From assembly GCA_963847515.1 (NCBI GenBank), contig CAWKAA010000006.1:1-64000 (forward strand): a DNA stretch of 64,000 bases, written 5' to 3'. Position numbers and translations under genes: made by a program. Under the pieces are notes generated by a model. The model was given only the letters and a program-made list of their open reading frames with translations. It was not told the DNA's origin and did not search any database. This document shows, piece after piece, positions 8,105-17,245 of this stretch (its first letter is position 1; every line of letters begins with the position of its first letter). This stretch comes from QHXW01 sp963847515. Its GTDB lineage: Bacteria > Acidobacteriota > Terriglobia > Bryobacterales > Bryobacteraceae.

Positions 8105-8111
8105 ATATGGA

Positions 8112-8165
8112 ATTGAAAAGCAACGGCCGGTTCAGCTGCGGAGGAGCAGGCTGAAGCCGGCCGTT
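8112..8165 (-). terminator. Intrinsic terminator-like hairpin downstream of degP
   Basis: AACGGCCGGTTCAGC (8122-8136) pairs with GCTGAAGCCGGCCGTT (8150-8165), with one bulge and a 13-nt loop. Read on the minus strand it follows the degP stop and is succeeded by GCTTTTC, a short U-run. It also separates degP from the oppositely regulated hipBA promoter. Confidence 0.7.
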
Positions 8166-8185
8166 GTGCCCGAGGGGCAACTCGA

Positions 8186-9670
8186 CTAGACTGCGAGGAA
8201 CATCGTGCTGCCCTCACAATCTACCAGCAGAAGGACCGGCGCTTCCTTTGCGGACGCACCGACCGCCTGGCTGAAGTCCTTGACCGTTTTCACGGGTTGA
8301 TGATTGACTTCCTGAATCACGTCACCGGACCGTAGGCCAGCATCCGCGGCGCGGCTGGCCGGGCTGACTTCGCTGACCACTACGCCTTTAGTCGTCGCCG
8401 GCAACTTCAGGTCTTGCGCGGTATCCGGCGTCAGGTTCTCCACGGTGACGCCCTGCAGGGCGCTTTCCGTGTGCTCGTTCCCGACGGCTGCGCGCTCTTC
8501 CTTGGAGGGAAAATCACCAAGCTGTACGGCGACGTTTTGCGTCTTGCCGTCACGGAGCACCTTCAGATTCACCTTCGTATTTGGCTCCATCATGCCGATC
8601 TTCAACCGCAGTTGGTTGGCATCTTCGATGGGTTGTCCGTTGACCTCGAGAATGATGTCACCGTTCTTGAGATTGGCCCGTGATGCCGGGCTGTTGGCAG
8701 TGACGTCCCCCACCAGGGCTCCCTTGGTTTCACTAACGTGAAAGGCCTTGGCCATGGCCGGTGTGACGTCTTGCGGAAGGATGCCGAGATAGGCTCTTTC
8801 CACATTGCCGTGCTTGAGGATCTGGTCCATATCATGGCGCGCCATATTGATGGGAACGGCGAAACCGATGCCCTGGCTGCCGCCCGAGCTGCCCATGATT
8901 GCCGTGTTGATGCCGATAAGATGCCCTTCGTCATCCACCAGCGCACCGCCAGAATTGCCAGGATTGATCGGTGCATCAGTTTGAATGAAGTCTTCCACCT
9001 GCTCGATACCAAGTCCGCCGCGGCCAGTAGCGCTCACGATTCCCTGGGTGACGGTCTGGCCGACACCGAAGGGGTTGCCGACGGCCAGAACGACATCGCC
9101 GGCCTCGACTTTGCTTGAGTCACCCAAGGTCAAAACAGGGAAGTTCGACCCGTCGATCTTGAGTACGGCGACGTCCGTCTTGGGATCGGTGCCCACCACA
9201 CGCGCTTTAAATTCACGTTTGTCGTGCAGCGTGATGGTGACCTCCGTAGCTCCTTCCACCACATGATTGTTAGTGATAATGTAGCCTTCTGGGCTCACGA
9301 TAACGCCAGATCCCAGGGCTTTTTCGCGCCGCTCCTTCGGTACGCCGAAGTTCCGGAAGTCGTCGCCAAAGAACTGGCGGAAAAACGGATCCATGCCCTG
9401 CGGTCCGCGCATGGAGCTCATCCCGGTCTTGACGACCTTCGATGAAGAGATGTTGACCACCGCGGGCAACACGCGCTTAACTACGCTTGCATATCCTCTT
9501 GACCCGGCGGCCTCGGACCGCGAGACCATTTTGATTGTGGCGGGCGGGTTTTCACCCGGAAGCCGCCCGATGGTTGCAGCTGTTACGGCGAAGAACCCCG
9601 TTGCCGCCAGAGCTGCCGTTAGCGACACCGTCGCCAGCCAGCGACGGCGTGCAAGAAACTTGATTTTCAT
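8186..9670 (-). CDS. degP: DegP/HtrA (Do) family periplasmic serine protease
   Basis: A quality-control protease/chaperone of the cell envelope. From the N-terminus: a signal anchor (WLATVSLTAALAATGFFAVTAA); a trypsin-like domain with the catalytic triad His136 (TNNHVV), Asp166 (KTDVAVL) and Ser240 (NPGNSGGAL); a first PDZ domain (YLGILPQDVTPAMAKAF onward); and a second PDZ ending near the C-terminus. Length 494 aa is normal for Do proteases. ATG 9670 has GAGGTGG at good spacing; a GTG 9 nt upstream overlaps that site and is less likely. The gene stands alone between a terminator hairpin and a 560-nt upstream region. Confidence 0.95.
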   Translation of the reverse strand: MKIKFLARRRWLATVSLTAALAATGFFAVTAATIGRLPGENPPATIKMVSRSEAAGSRGYASVVKRVLPAVVNISSSKVVKTGMSSMRGPQGMDPFFRQFFGDDFRNFGVPKERREKALGSGVIVSPEGYIITNNHVVEGATEVTITLHDKREFKARVVGTDPKTDVAVLKIDGSNFPVLTLGDSSKVEAGDVVLAVGNPFGVGQTVTQGIVSATGRGGLGIEQVEDFIQTDAPINPGNSGGALVDDEGHLIGINTAIMGSSGGSQGIGFAVPINMARHDMDQILKHGNVERAYLGILPQDVTPAMAKAFHVSETKGALVGDVTANSPASRANLKNGDIILEVNGQPIEDANQLRLKIGMMEPNTKVNLKVLRDGKTQNVAVQLGDFPSKEERAAVGNEHTESALQGVTVENLTPDTAQDLKLPATTKGVVVSEVSPASRAADAGLRSGDVIQEVNHQPVKTVKDFSQAVGASAKEAPVLLLVDCEGSTMFLAV

Positions 9671-10235
9671 ATTTGCCACCTCGTAGCGCCTCCCTATCCG
9701 GGAAGGCGGGCCGGCTGACGGCGCCAGGCCATCTCCGGGTCCAATTCCAGGTTATGGCGCAAGCGATTAAAGACCTATACCCGGCACTGGGTAGCTGAGG
9801 TTACCTGGACAGGGTAGAAGTGGAAACGGCCGCGTCTACCACTACTCGACGTTGCCGGAAATCAAGATTCAGTGAGAATCAAGAGCGCGGACGTTTTGTC
9901 CGGTGAGGCAAACGCCGCCGCTTGACGTCGCTCTTTCCTCGAACGTCGTGCGGCGAAACGATTGGATAAGCGGGCAACTTGCGCATGAAAGAAAGGTTTC
10001 AGCTCTCAGGCCGGGGAAGTTGAATGGAAGGCAACTGTGAGATTAGAAACTGGGCGAAAAATGTCGAACTATGCCTGGTTCTCGATTACCAATTGTCGTC
10101 GATGACTATTCGCCAAGCGGCCGGCCGCGACCGCTGCTAGCTGCGAGTTGACAGTCCTTGTCCATGACAACATTTGCGTGCGCTGTCGTGTTTCTGCTGA
10201 TATTCCCCGCCGGGGAAAGCGAAAGTATTAAAGTA
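9671..10235. other. 565-nt non-coding stretch upstream of degP
   Basis: No convincing gene. Features seen: a small hairpin in the degP leader (CGCCTCCC...GGGAAGGCGG, about 9687-9710); GATTC-AGTGA-GAATC at about 9866-9880; the perfect 12-bp palindrome GCGGCCGGCCGC near 10117; and TTCCCC-GCC-GGGGAA at about 10202-10216, which could end transcription from the minus-strand PEP-CTERM fragment. The degP promoter must lie here, but I cannot place it with confidence. Confidence 0.4.
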
Positions 10236-10430
10236 TTAACTGAGTGCTTTCCGCGCCCCACGACGTAGGAAAGGTGTCAGAAGAAGCGCCAATGCAGCCA
10301 TGCTCAGTAAGCCAGGTTCCGGCACCGCGGTAGGCCCGCTTTCGGTGTATCCAGTTGCTGCTTCAACGGCCCCAAAATTTTCTGCTACCCCAGCTTTGCG
10401 TGAATTGAGATCAGGAAGCGTCACGAACAC
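10236..10430 (-). pseudogene. C-terminal relic of a PEP-CTERM exported protein
   Basis: The open frame ends in V-P-E-P-G, a hydrophobic stretch (LLSMAALALLLTPF) and LRRGARKALS. That is the complete PEP-CTERM tripartite signal recognised by an exosortase. Only about 35 residues precede it, with no signal peptide, whereas PEP-CTERM proteins normally need one. The DNA just upstream is a patch of short repeats. I therefore read it as the 3' end of a gene whose 5' part was lost. TCACGAACACTCC marks the edge of coding sense near 10430. Confidence 0.6.
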
Positions 10431-10460
10431 TCCTTTTAGATCCGTGTAGCTTACGACGGT

Positions 10461-10647
10461 TCGCCTCGATTTCGCGCAAGTTTTTACCCGGGATTTCCGT
10501 TTTGGCCACTCGGTTCAGGTTATTGTACTGTAATCGCCTCGATTGCGACCAAGTTTTTAGGCAGTGCATCGCCGGAAAAGTGCTAGTACCCATGAGAAGT
10601 GGGCGGTACGCCTTCCGTTCGGGCACGAACCGAAAAACTTGGGCGCG
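10461..10647. repeat. Short dispersed repeat, two direct copies plus an inverted partial copy
   Basis: A 27-bp unit beginning TCGCCTCGATT and ending CAAGTTTTTA occurs at 10461-10487 and 10534-10560, with 23 of 27 positions shared. A partial copy in the opposite direction, AAAAACTTGGGCGCG, lies at 10633-10647. The second and third copies can pair (CAAGTTTTT with AAAAACTTG), enclosing about 74 nt. This resembles a small non-autonomous mobile element or an intergenic repeat family. Confidence 0.5.
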
Positions 10648-10733
10648 TTTCGGCGGCGCAATTCTAAGACACTCCACCAATCCCTCCTTCTTTTCTTCGC
10701 CACCCTTTCGCCCCGGCAAAAAGCCGCCAGCTC

Positions 10734-11211
10734 TTACCCTGTCGGCACGGGCAGCGCCGCAATCCGCCGCACCATGCTTCCAAAGAGCCGCCCGGTCAGT
10801 TGACTCTCCGCCAGCAGCAGCCAGTAGTAGTAGCGGGCGTGTTTCACCAATCGTCCGCCCGTCTTCACCAACCGCTGCTGCAAGCTGGTCAAGGACCAAC
10901 CTTCGATCTTCTTCGGCAGCACCAGCCGGAACGTCGGATCTTGCGAGAGCCGCTCAGCATCGGTGACATCGTAGCCAGCAATCCGGCTGTAGACGGATTG
11001 GCGCAACAAGTCCGCCAGAGGAAGCTGCGGTGTTCTTTCCTCGACGTGAGTCTGTCAGGTGTTTTGTGATGAGATCACCGAGGCCCAATCGTTCATCCAA
11101 CTCGCCCACCAGGACCAGGCCGCCGTCGGAGGTGACCCGTGATCCGTGGAAATCGACCTTGAGGGAAGTGTTGAACGATAGCTGAAAGGGTCCGTTTTGT
11201 TTACCACCCAT
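10734..11211 (-). pseudogene. Degenerate IS1380-family transposase fragment
   Basis: The start (MGGKQNGPFQLSFNTSLKVDF, SDGGLVLVGELDERLGL) and the end (RLVKHARYYYWLLLAESQL, LFGSMVRRIAALPVPTG) match the two ends of an IS1380-family transposase as I know that family. A frameshift near 11035 separates the first block from LLRQSVYSRIAGYDVTDAERLS. The whole catalytic middle is missing, since the text jumps from DPTFRLVLP to the C-terminal block. The remnant is about 160 codons, against about 450 in intact copies. It lies just downstream of the response regulator gene. Confidence 0.8.
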
Positions 11212-11318
11212 TGGGTATTGACCTCCGGAGCGTCTTCATCACGTTGAAACCCGCATGAATAAAGGCGTCGGAAGTCACCAAGAGTTTATCCGTAACTACT
11301 CAAAACGAAAATGCAGGC

Positions 11319-12026
11319 TTAAACCTTGGCCTCGACATGGGGCGCCCCCGCGGAATCGAACAAATAACCAAAACCACGGACGGAGCGGATCATGGCAGGA
11401 GCGGCGGGATCGGTCTCCACCTTTTGCCGGAGCCGGAGGATGTGAACGTCAACCGTCCGGTCAGTGACGGCGCGATCTACGCCCCAGACGTAATCCAGCA
11501 ACTGCTCACGGCTGAAGACTACACCTGGGCGGCTCATCAGAAATTCGAGGAGGCGAAATTCGGTGGCCGTGAGTGTGAGGTGTTTCCCATGCAGACGAAC
11601 ACGGCAACTGTCGCGTTCGAGCTCCAGGCCGTCACAGCGGAGGACGCGTGCGGATGGGGCGGGCGCGCGCATCTGGTTCCTCACGCGGGCAATCAGCTCG
11701 CGCACCGAGAACGGCTTCACGACGTAATCATTCGCTCCCAGCTCCAACCCGAGAATGCGGTCGCTTTCGGAAGCGCGCGCCGTCAGAAAGATGACAGGGG
11801 TACGAGCCAGCTCCGGGTTGGCGCGAAGCTGCCGGCAGATGTCGATGCCGTCAGAATCCGGCAGCATGATATCCAGGATCACGACGTCTGGCCGCTCGCG
11901 CCGGCAGAGTTCGATCGCATCCTTCCCGGTTTGCGACCCGACAGTGCGGAAGCCCTCGTTCTCAAAGTTGTATTTGAGCAGGGCGAAAAGGTCGGTATCG
12001 TCCTCGATCAGGGCAACAGTCTTCAT
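11319..12026 (-). CDS. OmpR/PhoB-family response regulator, orphan
   Basis: A two-domain DNA-binding response regulator of 235 aa. The receiver domain has the acidic pair (IEDDTD), the phospho-acceptor Asp in VVILDIMLPDSDG, the Thr in FLTARAS and the Lys in VVKPFS. The C-terminal winged helix has RLLEFLMSRPGVVFSREQLLDYVWG and TVDVHILRLRQKVE...IRSVRGFGYLF. It resembles PhoB, but no pho genes are near. No histidine kinase lies beside it. The DNA immediately downstream holds the IS1380 relic, so a partner kinase may have been lost there. Confidence 0.92.
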   Translation of the reverse strand: MKTVALIEDDTDLFALLKYNFENEGFRTVGSQTGKDAIELCRRERPDVVILDIMLPDSDGIDICRQLRANPELARTPVIFLTARASESDRILGLELGANDYVVKPFSVRELIARVRNQMRAPAPSARVLRCDGLELERDSCRVRLHGKHLTLTATEFRLLEFLMSRPGVVFSREQLLDYVWGVDRAVTDRTVDVHILRLRQKVETDPAAPAMIRSVRGFGYLFDSAGAPHVEAKV

Positions 12027-12098
12027 GTTTGGCCTGTTCTGAAGATAACCCGGCGTGTGTTACAAAACAATGACCGCCGGGTTATGGAAAGGTTAAGG

Positions 12099-15000
12099 CT
12101 AGCGAACCTGCGCCATCTCCCGTGATTTCTGGCCTTGGAGGAATGCCAGCAGGTCGATGAACTCCGCGCGGGTAAGGCTTTCATCCAGGCCTTCGGGCAT
12201 CAGCGAAACGCTCGAGGGCTTCATGGAAACAATTTGTTTCCTTGGGATGCGGATCTCGGCGTTTGGCCCGGTTACCAGAGTGACAGCGTCCTTGGTGTCT
12301 TCGCCTCTCACTCCGGAGAACATTTCGGCCTTGGTTTCGACGTTGTAGATTTCAAAACCTGGAACGAAGCTGGCGCTGGGAAAGACGATGGCCTCGAGAA
12401 GGTCGTGGCCCGTGCGGATGGCGCCGACGGCCGTGAGGTCCGGGCCCACGTGGCCGCCCTGCTTGCCGATGGTGTGGCAATGGTAGCAGGCGACTTTCTC
12501 GCCGAAGAAGATGCGACGCCCACGGCCCACGTCTCCGCCGGCTGCCAGAAGCGGTTCGAGCGTGCGCAACCGGGCGATGCGGGCCTTCTGGAGTTCCTCG
12601 AGATGAGCCAGAAGCGGACGGGCCGCGCTGCGGACGCTGTCGGGATACTTTTCGAGGATTTCCTGGAGTTTTTTGGCGTCGGGCTCGCCGATGGAGACCG
12701 GGGATTTCAGCAGGGCCGAAACCATAGCCTTTCCACCGTCTTCGCTCGCGGAGTTCCGAAAGGATTCCAGGAGGCTCGGGAGGATCAAGGCGTCGGCCTT
12801 TGGCAGTTCATGCTGAGCCAGGCTCACGAGCTGCTGGTCTGTCAGTTTGGCTCTCCCGATCACTTGGGCAGCCGACAGACGAGCGGCGGCGTCGCGGCTG
12901 CTCAACTGACCTAACAGGAATCTCAAGGCAGGCTCGCTTAGGGCTGCGCGGCGGCGAACCAGCACCGCTAGGGCCGTGCTCCGCACTTCCGCCGGAGACC
13001 TTTCGCTCGAAGCGATCGCCTCAATGCGGTCATCGAAGCTGGCGATCTGGAGCGCGCGGACGAGGTTCAAGACGCGCAAGCGTACTTCCGGGGTGCCGTG
13101 GTCGAGTAGGCTGCCGATGCGGCCGGTCCACGTTGCCGGAAATTCGTTCAGCTCGCAGCGATCGATGGTGTCCAGCAGGAACATCGCGCGTTTCGCGGAC
13201 GAGTCATCGAGAAGATCGCCGATAATTTTCTGTACGCCGCTATCGGAACAGAACGAGAGCAGCGCATCGCGAACTGACTCGGCTCCTTCCGCCGGAAAGC
13301 CGGAGGAGCGTAATCGCGCTTCGAGAAAACTGAGCACTGTTCCGGACCAGTCCGGATGATGAGACGCGACCCATAAAGCGGCGGTTCGCAGGTCTTTGTT
13401 TTGGTCACTCAGCAACGGAGGCAGGTGATCCGCGGTCAGTGGAGAGCCATCCATTTGATCGAGCGCGATCAGAGCGGTCTTGCGAATCTTCGGATCGGTA
13501 CCTTTCAGAGCTTCGAGGGCAGGGCCTGGCGTTTTCAACTCAATCAGCGCGTAGGTAACCGAGTGTTCATTAAACCTGTCGCCCGGGCGTGCCGCGGCAG
13601 CCAGTAGCGCGGTTACAGCGCGCGAGTTGCCAATCTGTCCGAGAGCTGTGGCTGCCTGCCGGCGAGCGGCGGGCTGATCCTGTTTCACCATCTGCATTAA
13701 GCGGTCCACAGCTTGGGGGTCTCGGGCCATGCCGGCGGCACTGGCGGCCGAGATGCGGACGCGAAAATTAGGATCGTCGAGCGCAGTACGAACGCCTTGT
13801 TCTGCCCGCAGCGTACCAATGCGAAATAGCGCCCACACGGCAGCGGTGCGGGCGTCGGAAGCCGGTGAGTGCTGAACGGCGTGCCTCAGCGCGTCGACGG
13901 CGGCCTCGCCTGCGCTCACCAGGAACTCCTGCGCTCGATCGCGAACGGCGGGGCGCGAGTCATCGAGAAAGCGGACCAGCTCTTCAGGATTCATGCCGTC
14001 GAGCTTCAGCTTTTCGCCACGCGGATCGCCAACGGTTGCCGATCCAACTTTCCGAATTCGATAAATGCCGCCCTTAATTTCCGGCTTGGCGACGCGCGAC
14101 AGCGGGCATCCGTCAATGAACCATGCGCCCGTGTCTACCACGAGAAGGCTGCCATCGGCGTCTTCCATGACGTCGGTGGGATGGAAATCGGGATCGGACG
14201 AGGTGAGGAAATCCTCATCCTCGGTGCGAAATGTTGCGCCGTCGCGATGCAGAATGTGACGTTGCACGCGATGCGGATTGAACTGCGCGCTGAAGAGATT
14301 GCCCTGATACTGCGTGCCGAAACTAGCGCTCCGGTACCTGACCAGGCCCGCGGGTGCAATGCGCGCGAACTTAGTCATAACCGGCATCAGGTCGCCGGTA
14401 CGCTTGAATTCGCTTACCACGCTGTACCATTTCGGGTAGACGCCGCCCCACTCCCAGTGCATCAGCGCATCGCGCTGGCCGTCGCGCGGATCCTGGAAGT
14501 AGGTCATGGTGCCGATGGTTTCGCCCGTCGGCAAGAAAATCAGCTCGACGGGATTATCGAAGCCGCCGCCCGCCACCCACTCGAGGCCGGTGCCATCGGG
14601 ACGCACGCGCCAGATGCGCGACGCTTCCCCTTTGAACGCGCGCCCGTCCCTGGTCTTGATGTCGTAACCGTGACGGCCATCGGTGAGGTACAGCCAGCCA
14701 TCGGGGCCGAAGAAGGGGCCATGGAGGCTGGCGGCATTGGAGGAGAGATTCCAACCGGTTACGATTACTTCGCGACGATCCCCGATGCCGTCGCCATCGG
14801 TGTCTTCGAGACGGATGAGGTCGGGCGGCGCAGCGACATAAAGCGCGCCGCGATACCAGACCGCGCCCGCTGGTAGCGTGAGCTTGTCGGCGAAGATCGT
14901 GCTGCGGTCGTAAACACCATCGCCATCGGTGTCCTCGACCATGCGGATGACATAGTCCGGCTTGGCGGCCATCTTTTCAGTGGACATCGAGTTTCCGGAC

Positions 15001-15209
15001 GATTCGCAAAGAAACAGCCGGCCGCGCTCGTCAATCGTCCCCATCATGGGATAGGAGACGAGACCGGTGCCAGCGACCTTCTCGACTTTAAATCCGGGTG
15101 GGACGTGAAGGGCGGCGAGACCGCTGGGTGGAATGTGATTCGAAGCGGCGCCGGCGGGACTTGCCGAGAGAGCCAGCATAGCCAGCAAGCCGCGGAACGT
15201 GGACGCCAT
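12099..15209 (-). CDS. PVC-type heme-binding CxxCH protein with sugar-dehydrogenase-like propeller and HEAT repeats
   Basis: A 1036-aa exported protein. A signal peptide (MASTFRGLLAMLALSASPAGA) is followed by a membrane-bound-dehydrogenase/beta-propeller domain (PPGFKVEKVAGTGLVSYP ... to about residue 390) with calcium-like DTDGDGVYDRS and DTDGDGIGDRRE loops. Then come many HEAT-like helical repeats (about 400-880) and a single c-type heme domain with CYHCH at 908-912. This arrangement is the PVC-type family, common in Planctomycetes, Verrucomicrobia and Acidobacteria. It probably oxidises a sugar or other alcohol outside the cytoplasm and passes electrons to the heme; the substrate is unknown. 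It stands alone, followed on the same strand by the response regulator. Confidence 0.9.
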   Translation of the reverse strand: MASTFRGLLAMLALSASPAGAASNHIPPSGLAALHVPPGFKVEKVAGTGLVSYPMMGTIDERGRLFLCESSGNSMSTEKMAAKPDYVIRMVEDTDGDGVYDRSTIFADKLTLPAGAVWYRGALYVAAPPDLIRLEDTDGDGIGDRREVIVTGWNLSSNAASLHGPFFGPDGWLYLTDGRHGYDIKTRDGRAFKGEASRIWRVRPDGTGLEWVAGGGFDNPVELIFLPTGETIGTMTYFQDPRDGQRDALMHWEWGGVYPKWYSVVSEFKRTGDLMPVMTKFARIAPAGLVRYRSASFGTQYQGNLFSAQFNPHRVQRHILHRDGATFRTEDEDFLTSSDPDFHPTDVMEDADGSLLVVDTGAWFIDGCPLSRVAKPEIKGGIYRIRKVGSATVGDPRGEKLKLDGMNPEELVRFLDDSRPAVRDRAQEFLVSAGEAAVDALRHAVQHSPASDARTAAVWALFRIGTLRAEQGVRTALDDPNFRVRISAASAAGMARDPQAVDRLMQMVKQDQPAARRQAATALGQIGNSRAVTALLAAAARPGDRFNEHSVTYALIELKTPGPALEALKGTDPKIRKTALIALDQMDGSPLTADHLPPLLSDQNKDLRTAALWVASHHPDWSGTVLSFLEARLRSSGFPAEGAESVRDALLSFCSDSGVQKIIGDLLDDSSAKRAMFLLDTIDRCELNEFPATWTGRIGSLLDHGTPEVRLRVLNLVRALQIASFDDRIEAIASSERSPAEVRSTALAVLVRRRAALSEPALRFLLGQLSSRDAAARLSAAQVIGRAKLTDQQLVSLAQHELPKADALILPSLLESFRNSASEDGGKAMVSALLKSPVSIGEPDAKKLQEILEKYPDSVRSAARPLLAHLEELQKARIARLRTLEPLLAAGGDVGRGRRIFFGEKVACYHCHTIGKQGGHVGPDLTAVGAIRTGHDLLEAIVFPSASFVPGFEIYNVETKAEMFSGVRGEDTKDAVTLVTGPNAEIRIPRKQIVSMKPSSVSLMPEGLDESLTRAEFIDLLAFLQGQKSREMAQVR

Positions 15210-15261
15210 AGGTGGTCATGTTAGCACTCAATAGCGGGGCGCAACATCGATAGGATCGGCT

Positions 15262-15921
15262 TCAAATTCGCACTGGCGTGCGCAGTGAGAATGTGAGCAG
15301 CGTTTCCGCCGGGAACCCGACGTTTTTCTTGCCAGTCGCCGCAGCTCCGGCGGTGCCTGCCGCGGCGCCCGCGCCTGCACCGATCAGAGCTCCCCCGCCG
15401 CCTCCGGCTACCGCACCGAGCGCGGCGCCCAGACCGGCGCCACCGCCGATCAGCAATCCGTTGCGCTTCTTGTGGCCCGTGCTGGCGCGACTGTCGGCCG
15501 AGGTGTCGATCTTGTAGCTCTTGCCCTTCAGATCAAATGAATCGAGCGTGACGCCGAGCAGCGCGCGCCCTTTCAATCTGCCGGATGCGCCGGATGCCGT
15601 TACATGTCCGCGGAATTCGGTGCCTTTGGGGACGATGGTCTGTTCGGCGATTACGATGGGCTCGGCCAGCGTTGCGGTAAAGGCCTCGCCCGCGCGGTCG
15701 TGCTTCGTGTCTAAGGCTTGATTCAGCCGGACGCGCACAGTAGTGCCCGCGGGAATCGTGACCTCCGGCGCAATTCTTGTGTTATCGAAACCGGCAGGAG
15801 CCGCGGCCGATGGTTTTTCTGCGTCCGCTGGCGCGGCGGCCGCGGCCGGTTGATCGCCGGGCTTGGTGGCGCACCCGACCAGTACTGCCAACGCACCGAA
15901 TACCATAACTTTGGTCAGCAT
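15262..15921 (-). CDS. Lipoprotein with a C-terminal glycine-zipper segment
   Basis: The N-terminus MLTKVMVFGALAVLVGCAT carries a lipobox (L-V-G-C), so it should be a lipoprotein. After an Ala/Pro-rich linker comes a beta-rich domain (VTIPAGTTVRVRLNQALDTKHDRAGEAFTA ... VPKGTEFRGHVTASGASGRL), then a long glycine-zipper stretch (GGGAGLGAALGAVAGG ...). This architecture is frequent in acidobacterial outer-envelope proteins of unknown role. Length 219 aa. No operon partner is obvious: the neighbour downstream starts its own unit. Confidence 0.8.
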   Translation of the reverse strand: MLTKVMVFGALAVLVGCATKPGDQPAAAAAPADAEKPSAAAPAGFDNTRIAPEVTIPAGTTVRVRLNQALDTKHDRAGEAFTATLAEPIVIAEQTIVPKGTEFRGHVTASGASGRLKGRALLGVTLDSFDLKGKSYKIDTSADSRASTGHKKRNGLLIGGGAGLGAALGAVAGGGGGALIGAGAGAAAGTAGAAATGKKNVGFPAETLLTFSLRTPVRI

Positions 15922-16028
15922 GTAATCTCCTCTGTCCTTTTACCTGTGTGCAAACAGACGGCCACACGTAAGCTATTGTGTTTGTGGTCAGAACTCGGAA
16001 GGCCGCTCAGGAAAATTTACACGATGAC

Positions 16029-16772
16029 TTAGTATGTGGCGCGGCCGCCGCTCGCATCGTAGCACTGGCCGGTGACGAAGGAGCAATCGGGGCTTGCTAG
16101 AAAATGGACCACGGCCGCGACTTCTTCGGTGGTGCCGGTGCGATGCATGGGGATGCGCTCGGTCATGTAGTCCACTTGCTGCTCAGTCAATTGGTCGAGA
16201 ATTTGTGTGCGAATGACGGCGGGCGCGACGGCATTCACGCAAATGCCTTCCGTAGCGACCTCTTTCCCCACGGATTTGGTGAGGCCGATGACAGCGGCCT
16301 TGGTGGCCGAGTAGGGCGACATGTTGGGATTGCCCTCTTTACCGGCAATGGATGCGACATTGACGATGCGGCCATACTTGCGGCTGCGCATGTGAGGAAT
16401 GACGGCGCGCGTGCAATAGACGGCGCCGAGAAGATTGACGGCGACGACGGTTTGCCAGTCTTCGTCGGTCTGTTCCCAGATGGGGGCGGCCTTGCCGGCG
16501 ATGCCCGCGTTATTCACCAGGATATCGATCCGGCCGCGCCGGGCCATAACATCGGAGACGGCAGCGTTGGCTGACGCGGAGCGGGAAATATCGAGTCTGG
16601 ATGGGAAACGCGTCGCCGCCGATGGAGCTCGCAATGGCGGTTGCGCCGGCCAGGTTCAAGTCGGCGACGGCCACCGCCGCCCCGGCTTTCGCCAGCCGCG
16701 CGCGATGGCTTCGCCTATGCCTGTGGCGGCGCCGGTAACGATGGCGGTTTGCCCGGTAAGCTCAAAAGCCAT
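16029..16772 (-). CDS. Short-chain dehydrogenase/reductase (FabG-like), with two compensating frameshifts
   Basis: The Rossmann start is at ATG 16772 (MAFELTGQTAIVTGAATGIGEAIAR), with the TGxxxGIG nucleotide motif. A missing base near 16696 moves it to another frame (LAKAGAAVAVADLNLAG), and an extra base near 16596 restores the original frame. The rest is intact: NNAG, the active-site S (VNVASIAG) and YSATK (Y-x-x-x-K), ending SGGRATY. As written, the first frame stops after about 38 codons. It lies 8 nt after rplI, at the end of the ribosomal block. The substrate is unknown; I would not call it fabG. Confidence 0.8.
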
Positions 16773-16780
16773 CGTCGCCG

Positions 16781-17227
16781 TTAGTCTTCCTTCACTACGT
16801 TCACGGTGATCTCGATGGGGACCTCGCGGTGCAGGCGCACGGTGACCTTGTGCTCGCCCAGCTGCTTGATGGGCTCATCGAGCTGGATCTTGCGGCGGTC
16901 GATCGTGAAGTTTTGCTTATCGAGCGCCTCGGCAATGTCCTTGGCAGTTACCGATCCAAACAGCTGATCGTTTTCCCCCGCCTTCTGCGCGATAGTGACC
17001 GAAACGCCGGCCAGAATCTTGCCCAGGTCCTCGGCTTCGTTTTTCAACTTGGCTTCCTTGCGCAGGTGCGCCTGGCGCTCCTGCTCGACGATCTTCTTGT
17101 TAGACTCGGTAGCCGCCACGGCGAGGCGCTTGGGCAGCAGAAAATTGCGCGCATACCCGCTGGCAACTTTCACCACCTGGCCGCGCGCGCCGAGTTTTTC
17201 AATATCTTCCCTCAGAATGATTTCCAT
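16781..17227 (-). CDS. rplI: 50S ribosomal protein L9
   Basis: A 148-aa protein, full length. The N-terminal RNA-binding domain is clear (MEIILREDIEKLGARGQVVKV, then GYARNFLLPKRLAV), followed by the long connecting helix (about 41-75) and the C-terminal domain (QLFGSVTAKDIAEAL ... HREVPIEITVNVV). It is the last ribosomal gene of the rplY-pth-rpsF-rpsR-rplI run and is intact. Confidence 0.97.
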   Translation of the reverse strand: MEIILREDIEKLGARGQVVKVASGYARNFLLPKRLAVAATESNKKIVEQERQAHLRKEAKLKNEAEDLGKILAGVSVTIAQKAGENDQLFGSVTAKDIAEALDKQNFTIDRRKIQLDEPIKQLGEHKVTVRLHREVPIEITVNVVKED

Positions 17228-17245
17228 GAATGATCTCCGTGGTTT

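Noticed and set aside
8099..8110. A start codon at CATATG (8104-8109) as a short gene beside the hipB promoter
   Set aside because: The frame is short, has no ribosome site, and lies over the operator region.
10411..10899. A minus-strand frame of 162 codons across the repeat region
   Set aside because: It crosses the repeats and the transposase end out of frame, and its amino-acid content (Arg/Ala/Gly/Lys-rich) is that of random GC-rich DNA.
13869..14876. A 335-codon plus-strand frame
   Set aside because: It is antisense to the PVC-type gene, which has a signal peptide, known domains and a heme motif; the antisense protein has no recognisable features.
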